From assembly GCA_003254905.1 (NCBI GenBank), contig QANU01057582.1:296102-360101 (forward strand): a DNA stretch of 64,000 nt, given 5' to 3'. The stretch's first letter is position 1. Each line of letters begins with the position of its first letter. Of the stretch, positions 22,601 through 32,976 are shown in pieces. The notes under the pieces are model-generated. The model was not told the DNA's origin, did no database searches, and was given only the letters and a program-made list of their open reading frames with translations. Source of the stretch: Nissolia schottii (Eukaryota > Streptophyta > Magnoliopsida > Fabales > Fabaceae). Both the position numbers and the translations under genes were made by a program.

Positions 22601-25269
22601 CACCCATATGCATCATCACCTGAGAAAACTTGTAGCTCTAATTTTCTGCAGGTTTCTGCCCTCCTTGGGGTTCGCATTCCCTTCCCCTTCAAAGACTCAT
22701 TCACATCCTTCACCCTCGGGATCTGTGTTGTGAGGTCAGCTATGACTCCGATCATGACTCAGCCTCTCTATCTACAGAGGCAAATTCTCAAGAATCTATC
22801 TCTGTTCTGCTTATTGCTTCTCGAATTCCTCCATTCTTGCCTCCATGATTGATTCTTTGTTTGCAGTAGTAGCGCAGGTAGACACCATTCACAGGCTCCC
22901 CTAGGATGAGGAGCTCTGATACCAGTTGTTACAACTGGTACCAAGAGAATAAAACTTTTTGTATAACTTCTGATTTTATTTAATATACTAGTATTCCAGT
23001 GGGGAATATTAGATGCAGAACACTACAATGGTAAATAGAAATTGCAAAAAATTGAAGAAGAAAATAATGGAAAACAAAGCCTACGAATAAAGGATCTCTT
23101 AACCCTCCTAGCCTCACTCAAGTTCTGCATGTTGTCGTCTTTTCCCTTGATCTGAATTTATAACTCAAAATCAGAGGGAATCAAGAGAATAAGCATTATT
23201 CTTTCCTAATTAATCAAAACAGATTTACCTCCTAATTAATCAAAACAGATTTATCTGTGCACCAATATAAGATCTATCTTTATAACTGGTATGTTTAGAG
23301 CTTTCTTTGTGTTACCTAAGGTAAAGCTTTATAATTGACTTCGAAGTTTCATTCTCTTTCTAATTCCAGCTAAAACCCAAATTCTTCAATCTAAAATCAT
23401 AAGCGTATCCCAAACTTATATGAAACAACATGCTCTGTTCATCTTTTTATTTCAACAGTGACATGCTGATTTCACAATGGTTTAGTAATCCCTCATCTCT
23501 CCTCAAATATCAAGGGAAACGTATCAGGTTTGACATTAACTGTGATTAACATTTTTTTACTGGCCGATATAAGCTAAATCAGCTCTAGTTGTATCAATCA
23601 TTGGTAGGAATACAACTATATGCTTTAGATAGTAAACTTCGGTTTTATATGTAAAAGAAATTTCATGAAGATTAAAAAATGAGTCAAAAAGAATATAACA
23701 ATTCAGTGCTTACACAGTGTGAGCTATACTAGAACTGCTGAATTTATAATAATAAAGTTGCTGAGCATTAACCGCAATACAGAGCCATAAAGTTCAATAA
23801 GCTTACTTTACACATTGGTGCTACAAGGATCATCCCGTCCCAATTATTTGGTTCCTTCAAATGAACTTTAAGAGTAACTGCTCCACCCATTGACTGGCCC
23901 AATATAAATCGAGGCAACTTTCTCAGCTCAGGCCTTGCTGTCAATTGAAATGCAAACCATGATCAACAACATAATGTATTTTCACATATTAAATGTTACA
24001 ACAATGATAATTTTGACAACATGGTTACTAAAAAATTCACACCTTTGATTTTTGTATAATGCTCAATAACATCACCAACCAAATCATCAAAATTTGGTAT
24101 GTAACCATGTAATCCTTCAGAAAGACCGAAACCTGGATAGTCCATAGCATAAACAGCATATCCAGATGACGCAATTCTCCTGGCTATACCTGAATAAGAA
24201 AAAAATGTTCACAATCATCCTCCAATCATACACTGTGAAATATGAATCTCTAGCTTCCACAGAAAACATAAAGCACAACACTAGTCAGAGTAACTTATCA
24301 GCTTTTTTGAGATGAAATTATGACAAACCTTCAAAGAAGAAAGTGCAGGTATCACCATATCCATGGCAGAAACATACAGAGGCCTTAATTGGAACGCCCG
24401 GCTTTGGCATCCAGCTCTTGCAGAAAATTTCCAATCTCCGAGAATTCCTTTCGTACCACTACTTAACAAAATAAGTAAGCAGTTAGTCACATATTTCCTC
24501 AACAAAAATACTACATGCACACCAAATTTCATATACCCATACATACACCATTAATAATGCACAAACTTTATTCTGACGAAGGCACAAACATTACAAACTT
24601 GTAAATGATACTCTCAACTATATTTAATTAATTGCACAAACATTACATTAGTTAAAATACAAACTTTATGTATATAAGTACGAGGTGTATGTATGGTGTA
24701 TGATTTTTGGTTTACGTTTAGTAGAACTCTTTCCTCAAAGGCAAACATAAAGGAAATTATCAGTTAAAGCAGAAAATCTTACTTCTTCCGTTCTGATCCC
24801 TGCAGGAGCATTCTAGCATCGGAGATTGAAATATCAGTCACTGATTCTTGAGCAATACCAACACACACCCAGTAAAAGGAAAATCAAAGTGGAAAAAAAT
24901 AACAAAACACTGAAACTTCAGCAATTGAAGGCCTGCAGCAACGATGATCATCAAGACTCCACTGACCTTGAACAAGCAGTGATCTAGCTGCTGATGCAGT
25001 TGAACGAAAGCTGAACGGACCCTTCTGCGAGAGTATGCGAAGTCAAGGTTAAAAGAAGCTATCGCGTTCAACTCGTCACTCACCCCTTCAATGGGTTCCT
25101 TTCTTGCAGTGACCGTGAGTGTAGTAACAGCGGCCTTGGGTTTGGCCTTGGGCTTGGTTGAAAAGGGTAGTTGATGCCTGAAAGGGTGGTTGATGGTAGA
25201 TATGGGCTTATTGTGTGTTAAGGGTGAAAGGCTCTGTGATCGGAATCTGAATGTCACTGATGGATTCAT
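16683..25269 (-). CDS. Alpha/beta hydrolase, monoacylglycerol-lipase / caffeoylshikimate-esterase family, plastid-targeted
   Basis: Eight exons can be placed, all with GT-AG introns and continuous phase: 24967-25269, 24783-24812, 24329-24458, 24043-24189, 23807-23937, 17915-18052, 17070-17168 and 16683-16898, giving 397 residues. The Ser/Thr/Lys-rich N-terminus (about 1-60) looks like a plastid transit peptide. The hydrolase fold follows: an HGYG motif at 143-146, the nucleophile Ser219 in GQSMGG, Asp339 in HGAEDKVT and His369 in [13 protein letters not shown]. This family (Hydrolase_4) releases fatty acids from monoacylglycerol or lysolipids; some members cleave caffeoylshikimate, and the substrate cannot be read from sequence. 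Exon 2 is a 30-base microexon ([10 protein letters not shown]). Intron 5 is 5.75 kb because it holds a Ty3 chromovirus in the same orientation; intron 2 holds a small inverted-repeat element. The start ATG sits in ACCATGA context. Confidence 0.88.
18085..18440 (-). repeat. 3' LTR of the Reina-like element
   Basis: Collinear with 22927-23265 at roughly 90 percent by eye, diverging after ACCTCCTAAT. The terminal TG is changed to TA. The downstream (right) border is approximate. Confidence 0.75.
18458..19356 (-). pseudogene. Integrase C-terminal region and chromodomain-like tail relic
   Basis: The GPY/F-like segment ([14 protein letters not shown], then [20 protein letters not shown]) is followed by a chromodomain remnant (PEEILAYR, a stop, then the C-terminal part with [13 protein letters not shown]). 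The chromodomain is the hallmark of chromoviruses and targets integration to marked chromatin. The frame is broken at about 18733 and elsewhere. Confidence 0.7.
19399..19928 (-). pseudogene. Integrase zinc-binding and catalytic core relic
   Basis: The H2C2 region ([13 protein letters not shown]) and the core with [23 protein letters not shown] and [12 protein letters not shown] are recognisable in two frames. In the first Asp motif D-L-S-M-D-F and in VLDRD both acidic residues remain, but frameshifts separate the parts. Confidence 0.8.
20539..21171 (-). pseudogene. Reverse transcriptase domain of the Reina-like element
   Basis: An uninterrupted 210-residue stretch covers most of the RT fingers and palm: [50 protein letters not shown] and the active-site FFDDILLYS. 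The frame breaks after the thumb, and the RNase H part (about 20040-20530) survives only in scattered frames. Confidence 0.85.
21661..22755 (-). pseudogene. gag and protease region of the Reina-like element
   Basis: A capsid-like segment (22447-22755, with WLVRAESYF and [12 protein letters not shown]) is followed by a zinc-knuckle relic ([12 protein letters not shown]) in which the last Cys of the CX2CX4HX4C motif is lost. Next comes a pepsin-like protease relic in which the usual D-S/T-G reads VDFDASSNF. The parts lie in different frames, so there is no functional polyprotein. Confidence 0.75.
22913..22924 (-). other. Primer-binding site (initiator tRNA-Met type)
   Basis: On the minus strand this reads TGGTATCAGAGC, two bases after the LTR end. 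This is the standard primer-binding site of many plant LTR retrotransposons and fixes the orientation of the element. Confidence 0.9.
22927..23265 (-). repeat. 5' LTR of the Reina-like element
   Basis: Starts TGTTACAACTGGTACC on the plus strand, directly beside the tRNA-Met primer-binding site. The far border is uncertain, because similarity to the left copy fades near 23265 while intron sequence begins somewhere before 23430. Confidence 0.75.
24500..24735. mobile_element. Small inverted-repeat element (MITE) in intron 2 of the hydrolase gene
   Basis: The left end CTACATGCACACCAAATTTC and following CATACATACACC pair with the right end, whose complement reads CTAAACGTAAACCAAAAATC and CATACATACACC. 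The interior has GCACAAACTTTA and GCACAAACATTA. It is a short member of the family that includes the large element at 44.6-47.5 kb. It encodes nothing. Confidence 0.65.
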
Positions 25270-26680
25270 GGTGGATGAGATTCAAGGGGTATATTCGTTT
25301 GTTTGTGTGGGATCACAGATACCAAAGGCGGTTGAAGACCTGAATCGCGGTGATCCGAAACACCACAGCATTTGAAGACCGTACTCCATGTTGGTTGCCA
25401 GCACAGATACACGTTCACTTTTCTCGCCAAACTTGGGTGCCATTGGACCAATGTCTGTGGCACGTGTCCAACGTGTACCACCGTCCAAAAGTCAATTTTA
25501 CTTCCTACTTCAAATCCAAATACTACGCCTACTTAACTAATATTATAAATGGATTTGACCAAAAGTCGCATAAGAGTATTTGTTAAGAAATAAAAAAAAT
25601 ATTTATTAAAAAATAAAATTATTAATTTTTTAATGCATTTAATGTATTGAAAATATTTAAATTTTTTATTTTAAATTCTTTATTAAATATTTTTAATTTT
25701 TTTTAAAGAATATTTTAATAAATGTATAGAATAATATAAATTGATAAAATTATTTTTACATGAAAAAATAAATTTATATTTTTAATATAATTATTATTCT
25801 CTTTATATTCATTATATAATAAATGTTCCACATCAATTGTGGTATGAATAAAAATAATAATTATACCTAAATATTATAAATAAGTAGATGTTTCAAAATC
25901 GTCATAAGTAGATCATGGGATAAAACTGAATGGCAAGTTGGAATTTGGAATGTTCTAGCTTAATCTTGGAATTTTGAATTCACACGAAGTTGGAGTAGCT
26001 TAAATGACATTTTTAACAAAAGCACATAAATTATGAAATTAAAACTTGCACATATTTTAAAAAAAATCAAGTGTTTAGACTAAATTACCATTGGATTATT
26101 TTTTGTCACCATTCTGTTTCTTTAAGTATTAATTTAATCAAATGAGAACTAATTGTGATCAAAATTTTGAATAAAAATGATTATCTAAAATTAGCCAAAG
26201 GGAGTATTGAGATAGCAAGATTAAGGCTTGGTTTGATAGAAAAAAATAAGGAAAAGCATATGGAGTCATCTTAAACTTTGCCCCTTACAAACAGTGTGAC
26301 TTACACTCTAGTTTTGCATTAATTTTATATCAACTTGATATATCGTTCATCTTTCCTTTATCATGATCATTGATTATTTTATACCAACAAAAGTACTCAA
26401 TTTAATTAATTTTTTATTTTTAAAATAAAAAAATAGTTCATCTTCCTCACTCAAATTACCCAAGTTCAGCACCAAAATAAAATTACCTAGCCTTAAACTC
26501 CATTGCCTTTCTCTCTTACTCTGTCGTCGAAACCGTTGGAAAACTATCGACCAGTGCAATAAAATTAATGAAAAAATTTATCATAAGAACACGTTTCTTA
26601 TAGGATCAGAAACTCGTGAAATCACATTGCACGATGTTGCTATCACCTTGTATTGTTTAGATAACGTAAACAATCTATAA
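25270..26680. other. Upstream region of the hydrolase gene and AT-rich intergenic DNA
   Basis: The first 250 bases are the presumed promoter/5'UTR of the hydrolase gene (minus strand). From 25560 the sequence is very AT-rich with no recognisable gene. Confidence 0.4.
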
Positions 26681-27296
26681 TCACGGAAAGGCACAAGACA
26701 TATACCTCTTAGAGCAAGGTCTAGTAGAACATGATTCATCATATAAATTGTCCCACCATAAAGCAAAAGACTCTAACACAACAAATCTGGGGGCAAAAGT
26801 GATACATCTAAACTTCATCTTTTTCTCTTCATCCTCAGCTAGCACAGATTTTAATAAATCAAAAGTCTCATAAGAGGTGCTTAGGATTTGTTTCTCAAAT
26901 GCCATAGAGATTGGAGAAGGACTAGCTTGAGAAAAGCCAAATTGCCGCACCACAAAATTTGGGGCGTGCAAGGTGACCATGGTAGCATTGTTTCCCAAAA
27001 AAACTAATAAGAAAGATCTTCATGCACAAGAACTCAACCTAGATTTGGTCATTCTCCAATTGAATATGATGATGGAAAGAAATTATGGATAAAGTGAACC
27101 ACGTATGACCAACCCTTCTTTCAGCAAAGGGAGCAGGGATCAAGTCGCCTTGATAACTCATACCCATCTCATAGAATTGAGTAAAACAGAATTCAAAATG
27201 ATCCTTTCCAGAAAAGGATTTCTTCTTCTTGTGGACTAAGTGACATAGGGTTAGGCCTTTGATCCCCTCATGCAATCCATCAAGGTGGATCGACAT
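26681..27296 (-). pseudogene. Plant mobile domain (PMD) fragment
   Basis: Two minus-strand stretches (27039-27296 and 26681-26998) carry pieces resembling the PMD/aminotransferase-like family: LDGLHEGIKGLTLCHLV, GMSYQGDLIPAP, and especially APNFVVRQFGFSQASP, the signature "RQFG-Q" block. PMD proteins occur as host genes (MAIN family) and, much more often, as cargo of plant transposons. The two pieces lie in different frames with a stop between them, so this is a relic. Confidence 0.55.
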
Positions 27297-27299
27297 TTA

Positions 27300-27960
27300 T
27301 AGATGGTTCTAAAATATGGCATTTTGTAACTTACCTTGGGAAATAACGATAGAAAGATAGAGAATTTAAGAGAAGACTTCTTCACAAGCCACTAAAGAAG
27401 CGAGTTGTTAGGGGACTTGGAGTTTTCAAAGAAGGAATGCCTAACGGACGACTCATCGAAGAGTGACACGCAAACTAATGAAGAGCAAATAATTGTTGGC
27501 GCCAGAGTTTAAATTAGAATTCAAATAAAGTGCGAAGTTCTTTGGAGCCTGAAGGAAGTTGTTCAACGATGTGGAATGCAGGCCAAGAAAGCTAACCATT
27601 CAAGGACACCTATCAAGCATGCAAGGAATCCATTTTGTCTATAAATAGGCACGATGAGTGTAGGCCAAAGACTCAAATTTCTCACTTGTAACTTATAATA
27701 CACATTCACAAGTCTTCGCAACACACGAGTTTACGAGAAAATCAAGTAATTCCTTATTTACTTACTTTCTATTCTTTCAATTCCTAGGATTAGTGTTCTT
27801 ATATGTTCTTTTAATCTACATTTTTATTGTAATTCAAGTATTTTAAATTGAATCTCTCTTAATCAAAGGTGTTCTTTGATTTCTCTCTTAATAAATACAT
27901 TTTCTGGGTGCATATTTTAATTTTTGAGTTCTTAATATTTGAAGTTATATTTTTCAAAAA
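27300..27960 (+). repeat. LTR-like fragment with TATAAATAGG box
   Basis: GGACACCTATCAAGCATGCA is followed by TATAAATAGG (27640-27649) and a leader ending in CTTGTAAC-type sequence. The same layout (GGACACGTGGCAAGCATACA, then TATAAATAGG) occurs at 34.69-34.73 kb and a weaker one at 9.3 kb. It is probably the U3-R-U5 part of a plant LTR retrotransposon. No internal domain is linked to it with certainty, though the PMD fragment lies directly to its left. Confidence 0.45.
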
Positions 27961-28088
27961 CAAAGTATTCTTAACCTAAAATTTTCTCATAAAAAGATTC
28001 AGTTTATTCATCGAATTGAGGTTTTAAAGTAAACTTTTATGGTTGTAGGTTATTGATTTGTTACAGACCATGCATGTCATAAAGAGTC

Positions 28089-28305
28089 ATGTTACATGTA
28101 CACCAAAAAATATATACCATACATATACCCTATACTTATATACATAAAATTTATATTTTAATGCATATAATGTCTGTGCACTTAATTAAGCATAATTGAA
28201 AATATCATCTATAAGTTTGTAAAGTTTGTGCACTCATAAAATTTTTTTTTATGCATTATTAATAATGTATGTATGAGTGTATAAAATTAAGTGTAAATGT
28301 AACAT
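28089..28305. mobile_element. Small inverted-repeat element (MITE), 217 bp
   Basis: The left end reads ATGTTACATGTACACC and the complement of the right end ATGTTACATTTACACT, followed on both sides by CATACAT-type sequence. The interior carries GTGCACTT and AAGTTTGTGCACTC, related to the GCACAAACTT motif of the family. It encodes nothing and lies about 500 bases before the promoter of the following gene. Confidence 0.65.
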
Positions 28306-28778
28306 TTTTGTTTCATAAAACAAATAGAATGCCATTAAATCATATTCGAAACGAGAAAAACAAGCACTCAACCACCGCACATGGTGACGAAGGGTACAAA
28401 ACCGACCACCTAAAAGAAAACCATGAAACAAAACAAAGATCGAGCAATGAGCTGTCACCGCGTGTCAAAATCCCATAGGGCAAGTGTTTAAGTGGCCTTA
28501 ACTACCGCAAACTCTAGAATCGAGAAAGAAAAACAAAAACCACCACAAACTGTATGGTCGAGATATGAACTGTTCCCAGTAACCGGGACCCACCTGGTAC
28601 GGTTTTTGGCGTCTGATGACTCAGCCATTCTAATCCTTTATCATCAGTTCTTCAAAAAAGCCTGCTCTTTTATCTGACGTGGGTGACCATTCACCCCCAC
28701 TTCGACCCTTTTCTTATAATGTATGTATTTTTTTTTATTACTAACAGTATCGCTCAATTTCTTTCTTTTTCTTTTCCC

Positions 28779-28785
28779 TATAAAT
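28779..28785 (+). promoter_or_regulatory. TATA box (TATAAAT)
   Basis: TATAAAT lies 123 bases before the ATG at 28908, so transcription should start near 28810 with a 5' leader of about 95 bases. It follows a long pyrimidine-rich stretch, typical of plant core promoters. Confidence 0.65.
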
Positions 28786-28907
28786 CACTCGCACTATCCC
28801 ATCAATTGTTCTTCTCTCTTCCCATCGTTTCAGTTACAGCTAGCTCAAATTCCAACCCCATTTCTGCAAACCCAACCCCCAAAAAAAGTAAAAAGAAAAA
28901 TAAAAAA

Positions 28908-29855
28908 ATGCAAGTTCCGTTGATTGACAGGCTCAATGATCTCCGAGCAGGTCTCAGTTCTCTGCAGAACCCATCGTTCCCTTCTCAAATCACTTCCTCT
29001 TCCATCGCGGGAATCCAATCCGTTTCCGCAGCTTACAATTTCTGCAAATGGGGTGCTGTCATTCTCGTTCTAGTCGCCACCGTCGGCAGCATCATCAAAA
29101 GGGTTACCATTTTCATCATAGGGTTCCGAAACAAGGCCCCTTCTTTTCCCTCCATTTCTCTATACGACGATGACGACTACAGCAGCTCTGATGACGACGT
29201 CGTATCCGACCCGTCATCGTCGGAGCCTGAAGACGACGAACACGAGCCCTCCGCCTTTGCTAGTTTTCATCGACTTAACGAGTATTTTCGAGTCAGAGGC
29301 GCAAGTAACGATCTCGACGACGAGTCTCGGCACCGAAACGACAACGCTGGGCATAAACGACGTCGTAGCATCGGGGACATCTTTTCCCTTTCCGAAATCG
29401 CCAGCGGCAAGAGTGTGGTCAAGCTCTGGGACAGCATAGGATTCGGTCTGGGTTTGGATTTCGACGATTCCGAGGACGGCGTCGTTTCAGGTTACGAAGT
29501 CCATGAGGAACCGTCAGTGCCGGCGGTTTCCGCGGCGTCGCCGGCGTTGATTCTCTCAGCCGAAGAAGGTACGCGTGGCAATTTGGCGGTGAAGATTTGG
29601 GACACGCGCCTCCGGCGGCGAAAGCCGACGGTGGTGGCGGAGTGGGGCCATAGCGTGGGAAAGAATGTGCGCGTGGAATCGGGCGGCGTCCAGAAGGTTT
29701 ACGTCAGAGAAGACGGCCGTTACGGCATGACGGTTCGTGACATGAGGAATGCCTCTACGCCGTTAGGAAACGTAACGGAATCTGATGCGGATGCTGTCTT
29801 TGTTTCGGACGAGTCGTATTTTTGCGACGACCAATCAATGTTGATGACAGCTTGA
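28908..29855 (+). CDS. Plant protein of unknown function with one membrane segment, intronless
   Basis: The open frame is continuous upstream to 28683, but the first ATG is at 28908 (MQVPLIDRLNDL) and a TATA box lies 123 bases before it, so I take this start: 315 residues. One hydrophobic segment (about 47-72, WGAVILVLVATVGSII and a second run) is followed by a strongly acidic, serine-rich linker (about 86-113), then a polar C-terminal half with the recurring phrase VKLWDS/VKIWDT (about 196 and 250) and a short WGHSVG block. The layout suggests a membrane-anchored protein with a large soluble tail. I do not recognise a named domain; similar uncharacterised proteins starting MQVPLIDRL exist in plants, as far as I recall. 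Two AATAAA-like signals (29865 and 29876) follow the stop. Confidence 0.8.
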   Translation: MQVPLIDRLNDLRAGLSSLQNPSFPSQITSSSIAGIQSVSAAYNFCKWGAVILVLVATVGSIIKRVTIFIIGFRNKAPSFPSISLYDDDDYSSSDDDVVSDPSSSEPEDDEHEPSAFASFHRLNEYFRVRGASNDLDDESRHRNDNAGHKRRRSIGDIFSLSEIASGKSVVKLWDSIGFGLGLDFDDSEDGVVSGYEVHEEPSVPAVSAASPALILSAEEGTRGNLAVKIWDTRLRRRKPTVVAEWGHSVGKNVRVESGGVQKVYVREDGRYGMTVRDMRNASTPLGNVTESDADAVFVSDESYFCDDQSMLMTA

Positions 29856-30039
29856 ATAAATGTGATTTCAATTTAATAAACAGAAAATGAATTGCACTAT
29901 CAGAAAATTTTCTTGGAAATTTATTCGTTGTATTTGTATTAATTTAAAATTTACTATTTGTAAATTATGTTCTCTTTTTGTATCAAAAGTCTATTTAAGA
30001 TTTTCTTTTTGAGTTTCAAATTATTTTAATTATACCTTT

Positions 30040-32976
30040 GCTGGTTGGTTGCGGTACTTTTATGGTGATTATTTGCACAAGGGGCTGCATTCCGTCCTGG
30101 CCCCGGCAGGCTTGATCCTTCTACCCGGCATGCTGCTTTTGCTGCTTTCTGGCTCTCTCGCTTCGTCTTTTGTGGACCCCTCGACGGTTCCGTTAGTCCT
30201 GGTGTGTTCGTCTTCGTGTCTTTGATTGCTGAGGGGCGCCGCCTCGCTCTAGCCCCCTTGTTCCTGGGCTCTCTATACGGCCGCCTCGACCAGGCGCAGG
30301 AACAAATGAGGATGTCATGTGGGCGGTTTCCGATCAACTCTTATTTGGACGTGACGTTCTTGATGCATTTTTTATTTGAAAGGTTTCCTCCGTATGCCCC
30401 CTCCTGTGTGAGTCCTAAAGACACTAGCTCCGCAGCTATGGATTGTGAGCGTCTTTTTGGTTACCCTCGCTCGTGGTGCTAGCCAACCCGGTACCCCACC
30501 TGTGCTTTGCTTGATGTTTTCAACGATGTGAGTTTGTTTTCCTTTTGCCCTTATTCTCTTTCTGCACCGGCTGAAGTCCTGGATCATCCCTATTGGGTAC
30601 ATGGAGATGCCATCACTGGTCGTAGAGATGACCTTACGACGTTGACGGAAGGTGTCTATGATTTCTGGGAACGGTGTGCTTCGCCTAACGTACTTCCGGG
30701 CTTCCTGATTACTGATCCTTTTTCCTCTCACGGTGGCTAGCTCTTTCCTTTCGTTTACCGCCCTGATCGAGTGAGCCGTCAGTTCGGTTGGGACCAGCTG
30801 CCTTCCAGTGTTGAATTTCCTTTATGCCCATTGGAGGAAACAGTAGCGCCCTTTCTGTTCTCTTTGGTGCCTTCTCCATTCGATCCTTCTCGTGTGATGT
30901 GTTGTGCGCGAGCTTGTGGCGTGGCAGAGGGCTATGCACTCTACTATTGGGCATTGAAGAAAAGTATTGCTGACTATGAGCGGAGGCGGAGTTCGGACCC
31001 TCCTTCCAGCGTCAATATCATGCCTAGATATCCCTATTACGTGACGGGCGAAGTCAAAGGTATATCGCTATTTCTTCATTTGCTTTCCTTACATTGTTGT
31101 TTGCGTGGTCTCTGATTGTCGTTACCTCTTTTGTGTTGTGTGTCTTGTTTGTTGCTATAGAGCGTGTCGCTCCTTCTCCCCCGAAAAAAAAGGAAAACAA
31201 CTTCGCGCGAACGCTCATGGTAGACCCCCAAGCAAGCGTCCTGCCCCTGCATCTAATTTTGCAACTTCTTCTGTGCTAAAGATTTCTCCTCGTGGGGTTC
31301 GTTCATCAGCTAGTCTTCGTGGCCTGGTCAATGCTGCTGCTACCACTTGTGATGCCTCAGACCCTATATTGACTGACACCTCTGAAGGGGCTAGTTTGTC
31401 TTCTGCAAGCTCAAGTTCCTTGCCGAAGTCATCTGCTTCTGCTCCGTCGAGCACAATTATTGGGGGGGGGGGTGACGACCAGAATGAGAATGCCTCGAAG
31501 TCTGACTCTCCTGGTGACACGTTTGAAGCTTCTGCCACTCCTATCGCAGGAGAGCTTCCTTCTCCTGCCTCTTACCCTGGCGCCCCACCTGCCGCTTTGT
31601 GTGGCATGGATGACCTTCTAGCTGATGCAGTGGAGGTTGTGCCAGATACTATGGAGAAGGCTGCTAAATGCTCCTCTGGCCTGCCCTATCGCCTTGGTTT
31701 TCCTTTGTTGGTAATGTCTTGTTTTCTACCTGTCTGCGATTCCCTTCATAGTATTATGTGTTGGCTTTATTAATGCTTTTCTTCCTGAGTTTGCAGGTGG
31801 ACGTGACTTCTGAGTGTCCGGACATGTTGAAAGTACCTTCTGATGCGAATATTGTAGCCTCCTCTTCTTTTGAGGTTCCCGAAGTGCCATCCTTACTGGT
31901 GCTTCGTGTTACTTCGTCCCCCCGAACTTTTGAAGAAGTTCCCAGGACAGGTGTTTGCTGTAGGATTGTTTATCGTAGAACAAACGCTGGTCTAGTCTTG
32001 ATATTGTTGTCTGTTGCCTCTTTTTCTTATAATTGTATTTTTTGCAGATGGCTCTCCTGGAGCCTTTATTAGTTCTTCAATGGCAGGGGGTGTGGAGTTC
32101 TTAATTGCTGGGGACGATATTGCTGCTTCGGGTGTCGGTGACAGGGTTATTGCTTCTCCTGTGCTTGAAGGGATAGAGCCCCCGGATGCTGAGGGTGGTA
32201 TCTCTTCCTTTCCAACTGGCTGTGATGCTACTGTTATTGCTTTTCCCGTTGTCTCTCCGCGCACCGAGCAGGAAGAAATTTCTGGCCATCCGTCTCTTGA
32301 TTCTGCTCATGTTGAGTCACGTGCCTCTATTATTGCTTCGCCTGCAGCTACGACAACCCCGGACTCCTCCACTGCTAATTGTCTTGGTATTGTACTTCTT
32401 TGTCTGGGATGTAGCTTCCTTTTCTTTTCTTTATCTTCTTTTTCTTTATGCGTGTATTTTGGTTGATTATCTTTCTTGGTGTTGTTTCATTCCAGCCCTC
32501 ATATCCGGAGAATTTGCTTCTTTCCGTTCCGAGGACGCTGTTATCTTATCTGGAGTTGCCAAGAAGTTTCCAGATTTCTGCTTGCCTCTTCATGTGCACG
32601 ACGCCCATAAAAGGCTTGCTTATTAATCATTTTTTTATGCCCACCATTGCACGAGGTATTGAGATTGCACCGAGGTACTCTCGAAGCCATGGTTGGCTCC
32701 TTGCGCTCATATGGTTTTGGTGGTGGATGGCTCGACAAATTATCTGCTCTTTGTACTCGCCCTGTCCCTACTGTGGATGCTGCTCATGTTCCTGTGCTTG
32801 ATACGGAACATAACAATTATCAGTTTGAACTCGTCCAAGTGGATGTCGAACTATGCTCCTTAGGGGACCGTATTCAGGTCCTTCAGACCAGACGCTGGGA
32901 GCTCGTCTCTTCTATTTCTTCTGTGGAGGCCCAGAGGAAAACCCTTAACGCCCCAGTGGTGTCGCCAATGATTTAA
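30040..32976 (+). pseudogene. Degenerate plant mobile domain (PMD) transposon-type gene
   Basis: The first kilobase translates in pieces to a PMD domain: FWLSRFVFCGPLDG, then EGRRLALAPLFLGSLYGRL, FERFPPYAP and, after stops (for example TAG at 30480-30482), YRPDRVSRQFGWDQLP. The downstream 1.9 kb encodes a Ser/Ala/Pro-rich low-complexity region (31105-31773, 32014-32466) with intron-like breaks (TTTGCAG near 31797 and 32046), and ends with a coiled-coil-like piece (32647-32976). GC content is higher than in the surroundings. It begins abruptly inside the domain. PMD with a long C-terminal extension is typical of genes carried by plant retroelements and MULEs. Frame breaks show decay, though part of the breaks may be introns. 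Confidence 0.6.

Larger units (their letters stand above)
18085..23265 (-). mobile_element. Decayed Reina-like Ty3 chromovirus in intron 5 of the hydrolase gene
   Basis: Two similar direct repeats flank it: 18085 to about 18440 (3' LTR) and 22927 to about 23265 (5' LTR), both starting ACAACTGGTACCAAG a few bases in. On the minus strand the 5' LTR is followed at 22924-22913 by TGGTATCAGAGC, the primer-binding site complementary to initiator tRNA-Met. The internal order is gag, protease, reverse transcriptase, RNase H, integrase and a chromodomain-like tail, as in chromoviruses; the total size near 5.2 kb and LTRs near 350 bp fit the Reina clade. Many frameshifts and stops show that it is dead. 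A 5-base CATGC precedes the left LTR and recurs at 23429; whether that is the target duplication is unclear. Confidence 0.85.

Noticed and set aside
23405..23433. CATGC at 23429 as exact right target duplication of the Reina-like element
   Set aside because: The LTR similarity fades near 23265, and the base pair before CATGC is not the expected CA; it remains only a possibility.
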